From positions 1-64,000 of the forward strand of contig DATALQ010000027.1 of the NCBI GenBank assembly GCA_036260935.1: a stretch of DNA of 64,000 nt. Reading direction: 5' to 3'. The position numbers and the translations under genes were made by a program. This DNA is from JAEYOM01 sp036260935 (GTDB lineage: Bacteria > Bacillota > Clostridia > Acetivibrionales > DTU013). Below, piece by piece: positions 62,550 through 64,000 of the stretch (position 1 is its first letter; each line of letters opens with the position of its first letter). The notes beneath the pieces are model-generated. The model did not search any database, was not told where the DNA came from, and saw only the letters and a program-made list of their open reading frames with translations.

Positions 62550-64000
62550 TTATCTGCCTGCGTCTACGAATATGGGATTCGAGTAGAACCAAAGATCGGC
62601 GTATGCCTTATCTGCATTGTTCTGGCCGACCAGATCGTCTATCAGGGGATTTCCCTGCGCGTCCGTCTCATTTGGTACGTTATAGCTGAGATTAGTGCCC
62701 CTCAAACGGAAGTATATATCATTGCTTATATTTTTTACTTCCCAGGTGATTTCATTCCACCCGCTTACGCTCTTCCAATCCTTGCTGGTAAAGGATTTGA
62801 TGACCTTGGCGCTCTCGTTGGTATCACTGCTGTAAGCCGCAGTTCCCGGGGAGGCTTTGCCGGTGACATTTCCGGAAATGAGGTCTATATGGTTAACCTG
62901 AACCTTGTCCTTATTGTTATTTACCGAAGGGCTCTTGAAGCGGATTGTGAGTTTTACGGAACCGCCCTTGTTCAAATTAAGCGTCTGACCCATGATAGCC
63001 GTGTTTTTGCCATTTGCACCCGCCTTGAAATCCAATTCGTTGATCAGGTCGCCCTGTACTGCAAAGGAATTTCCGGAACGCATTCCATTAACAATGGCGT
63101 CAGCCTTGTTGTCTGTGACCCAGGTATAGCTCTTTGCATATTCGCCGGGCCAGAAATCTGCGGTGTCCGCACTGTCATGGAAATCTGAATTTACGAATAT
63201 CCAGAATTTTCTTCCTTCGCCTAATAGAGAATCCCACAGGCCTCCTACCTTTGCGGTCATATAGTCCGCTCCGCCGTATGTACGTGCCTTGTAATAGTCC
63301 ATATTGTAGTTCTTTATGTCTGAAGGGTCACTGCTGAAGCTGCCATAGCCGCCCCTTGCCGTTTCCTTCTGGTGACCTGGGAAGCCTTCCATACCGAAAA
63401 AGACGTCCGGTGCGGCATTGTTCAAATCTCGGATGTCAGAAACAGAATATTTCAACTTCCTTGAGGGATGGTTCAATAAAAAATAGCTGCTGCTTTTGTA
63501 ATTGGTTTCTAGCCATTTAGCGCCTGCTATGGCGTCCTTGTGAGTAGTGTTGGACTTTGTCAGGTTTTCAAAAGAGCGGCTGGTATCAAGATCGTTCTGA
63601 TCGAACATGTACTCGAAATCACTTACCGCGTTTGAGCTATCGCTTACTATTGCGACACTGGCATGCTCATGTGTGGGGACATTCCATTCGAACCCCTGTA
63701 TTAGTACATTTTTCGGGTACTGCTTCTGAAGGCTTGTCACGATGGGATAGGAATAATCACGCAGTGTGATCCATCTCCAGAGCGTATAATCCAGCTTCTT
63801 TCCGTTTGCATCGAGAAACTGCCCACCCGAGCCTGCAAATGCATTTCCCGAGGGATCCTTTGCCGAAGTGCCGCCATGCTCCGAGTTGGCCATCCAATCC
63901 AGCCCGAATTTTTCAAAAGCGTTTTTTACAACCTCGGCTTCAGTTTTGTTTCCGTCCGTGAGATATGTATGGGTGTGGAAATCTCCCGCCACGTATTTGC
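62550..64000 (-). CDS. PHP-domain phosphoesterase-like protein, 5' end missing
   Basis: The frame is open to the window edge (the codons before GTG 63992 read K-Y), so the N terminus lies outside. The visible 480 residues hold a PHP metal-dependent phosphoesterase domain: HxH in FHTHTYLTDG, NSEHGG, NHPSRKL and VNSDFHDS, enough ligands for a trinuclear metal site. After about residue 330 comes a beta-rich C-terminal part with SGWNEITWEVKN and a final SNPIFVD block, as in CehA/McbA-type secreted PHP proteins. Secretion cannot be judged without the N terminus. Confidence 0.85.
   Translation of the reverse strand, partial: KYVAGDFHTHTYLTDGNKTEAEVVKNAFEKFGLDWMANSEHGGTSAKDPSGNAFAGSGGQFLDANGKKLDYTLWRWITLRDYSYPIVTSLQKQYPKNVLIQGFEWNVPTHEHASVAIVSDSSNAVSDFEYMFDQNDLDTSRSFENLTKSNTTHKDAIAGAKWLETNYKSSSYFLLNHPSRKLKYSVSDIRDLNNAAPDVFFGMEGFPGHQKETARGGYGSFSSDPSDIKNYNMDYYKARTYGGADYMTAKVGGLWDSLLGEGRKFWIFVNSDFHDSADTADFWPGEYAKSYTWVTDNKADAIVNGMRSGNSFAVQGDLINELDFKAGANGKNTAIMGQTLNLNKGGSVKLTIRFKSPSVNNNKDKVQVNHIDLISGNVTGKASPGTAAYSSDTNESAKVIKSFTSKDWKSVSGWNEITWEVKNISNDIYFRLRGTNLSYNVPNETDAQGNPLIDDLVGQNNADKAYADLWFYSNPIFVDAGR

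Overview
The window reads as a chromosomal segment of a Gram-positive, low-to-mid GC, anaerobic Bacillota of the class Clostridia. The evidence is a T-box leader on valS, AGGAGG-type ribosome binding sites, small Cys-rich DUF6485/DUF1540-type proteins, an FHA-RodA-PBP cell-wall operon, SLH-anchored surface protein, lipoproteins, iron-sulfur and radical SAM enzymes, and Bacillus-like PhoP boxes. Genus cannot be fixed from the sequence alone. There is no rRNA, CRISPR array, transposase or integrase; the only tRNA sequence is a 3' fragment.

Layout. (1) 1-4478: an AT-rich accessory cassette. It holds a B12-type radical SAM protein on + and, convergent to it, a tightly overlapping four-gene operon on - (MoaA-like radical SAM, thymidylate-kinase-like NMP kinase, GreA/GreB-like protein, small P-loop protein). 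It ends exactly at a 3' tRNA-Lys(UUU) fragment, the typical scar of an integrative element. I regard it as a genomic-island end and the best candidate for an undescribed system. (2) 4.6-6.5 kb: DUF6485 protein, GNAT acetyltransferase, AraC regulator. (3) 6.5-15.8 kb: surface and export genes (two lipoproteins, an SLH-RCC1 protein, an MFS pump) around a glycerol-kinase-like gene. (4) 15.8-19 kb: a phosphorelay (Hpt, single-domain receiver, hybrid 7TM histidine kinase). (5) 19-22.4 kb: FHA-FtsW/RodA-PBP cell-wall operon. (6) 22.4-24.3 kb: amt-PII nitrogen operon with its own promoter and a leader terminator.

(7) 24.5-34.5 kb: QueG-like Fe-S protein, PilZ protein, a large unknown protein, an unknown anchored protein, release factor 3, a TGS-type nucleoside (uridine) kinase, a membrane protein and a previously easy-to-miss 58-aa DUF1540 protein. 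(8) 34.6-38.9 kb: xylose catabolism xylB-xylR(ROK)-xylA with a palindromic operator overlapping the promoter. (9) 39-49.4 kb: a LacI-controlled sugar or polyol cluster (RbsD, DMT-like permease, CUT1 ABC importer without ATPase, sugar isomerase/epimerase, PfkB kinase, zinc-type dehydrogenase), with a divergent unknown TIM-barrel-like gene. (10) 49.4-56.6 kb: a complete phosphate regulon operon pstS-pstC-pstA-pstB-phoU-phoB-phoR, headed by a four-hexamer, 11-bp-period Pho box placed 11 bp from a -10 element. (11) 56.6-64 kb: amidase-like protein, CheW, ArgJ, T-box-controlled small membrane protein plus valS, and a PHP-domain protein cut by the window end.

CDS starts were moved downstream of the longest reading frame wherever a good ribosome binding site showed the true start; these choices are stated in the entries.
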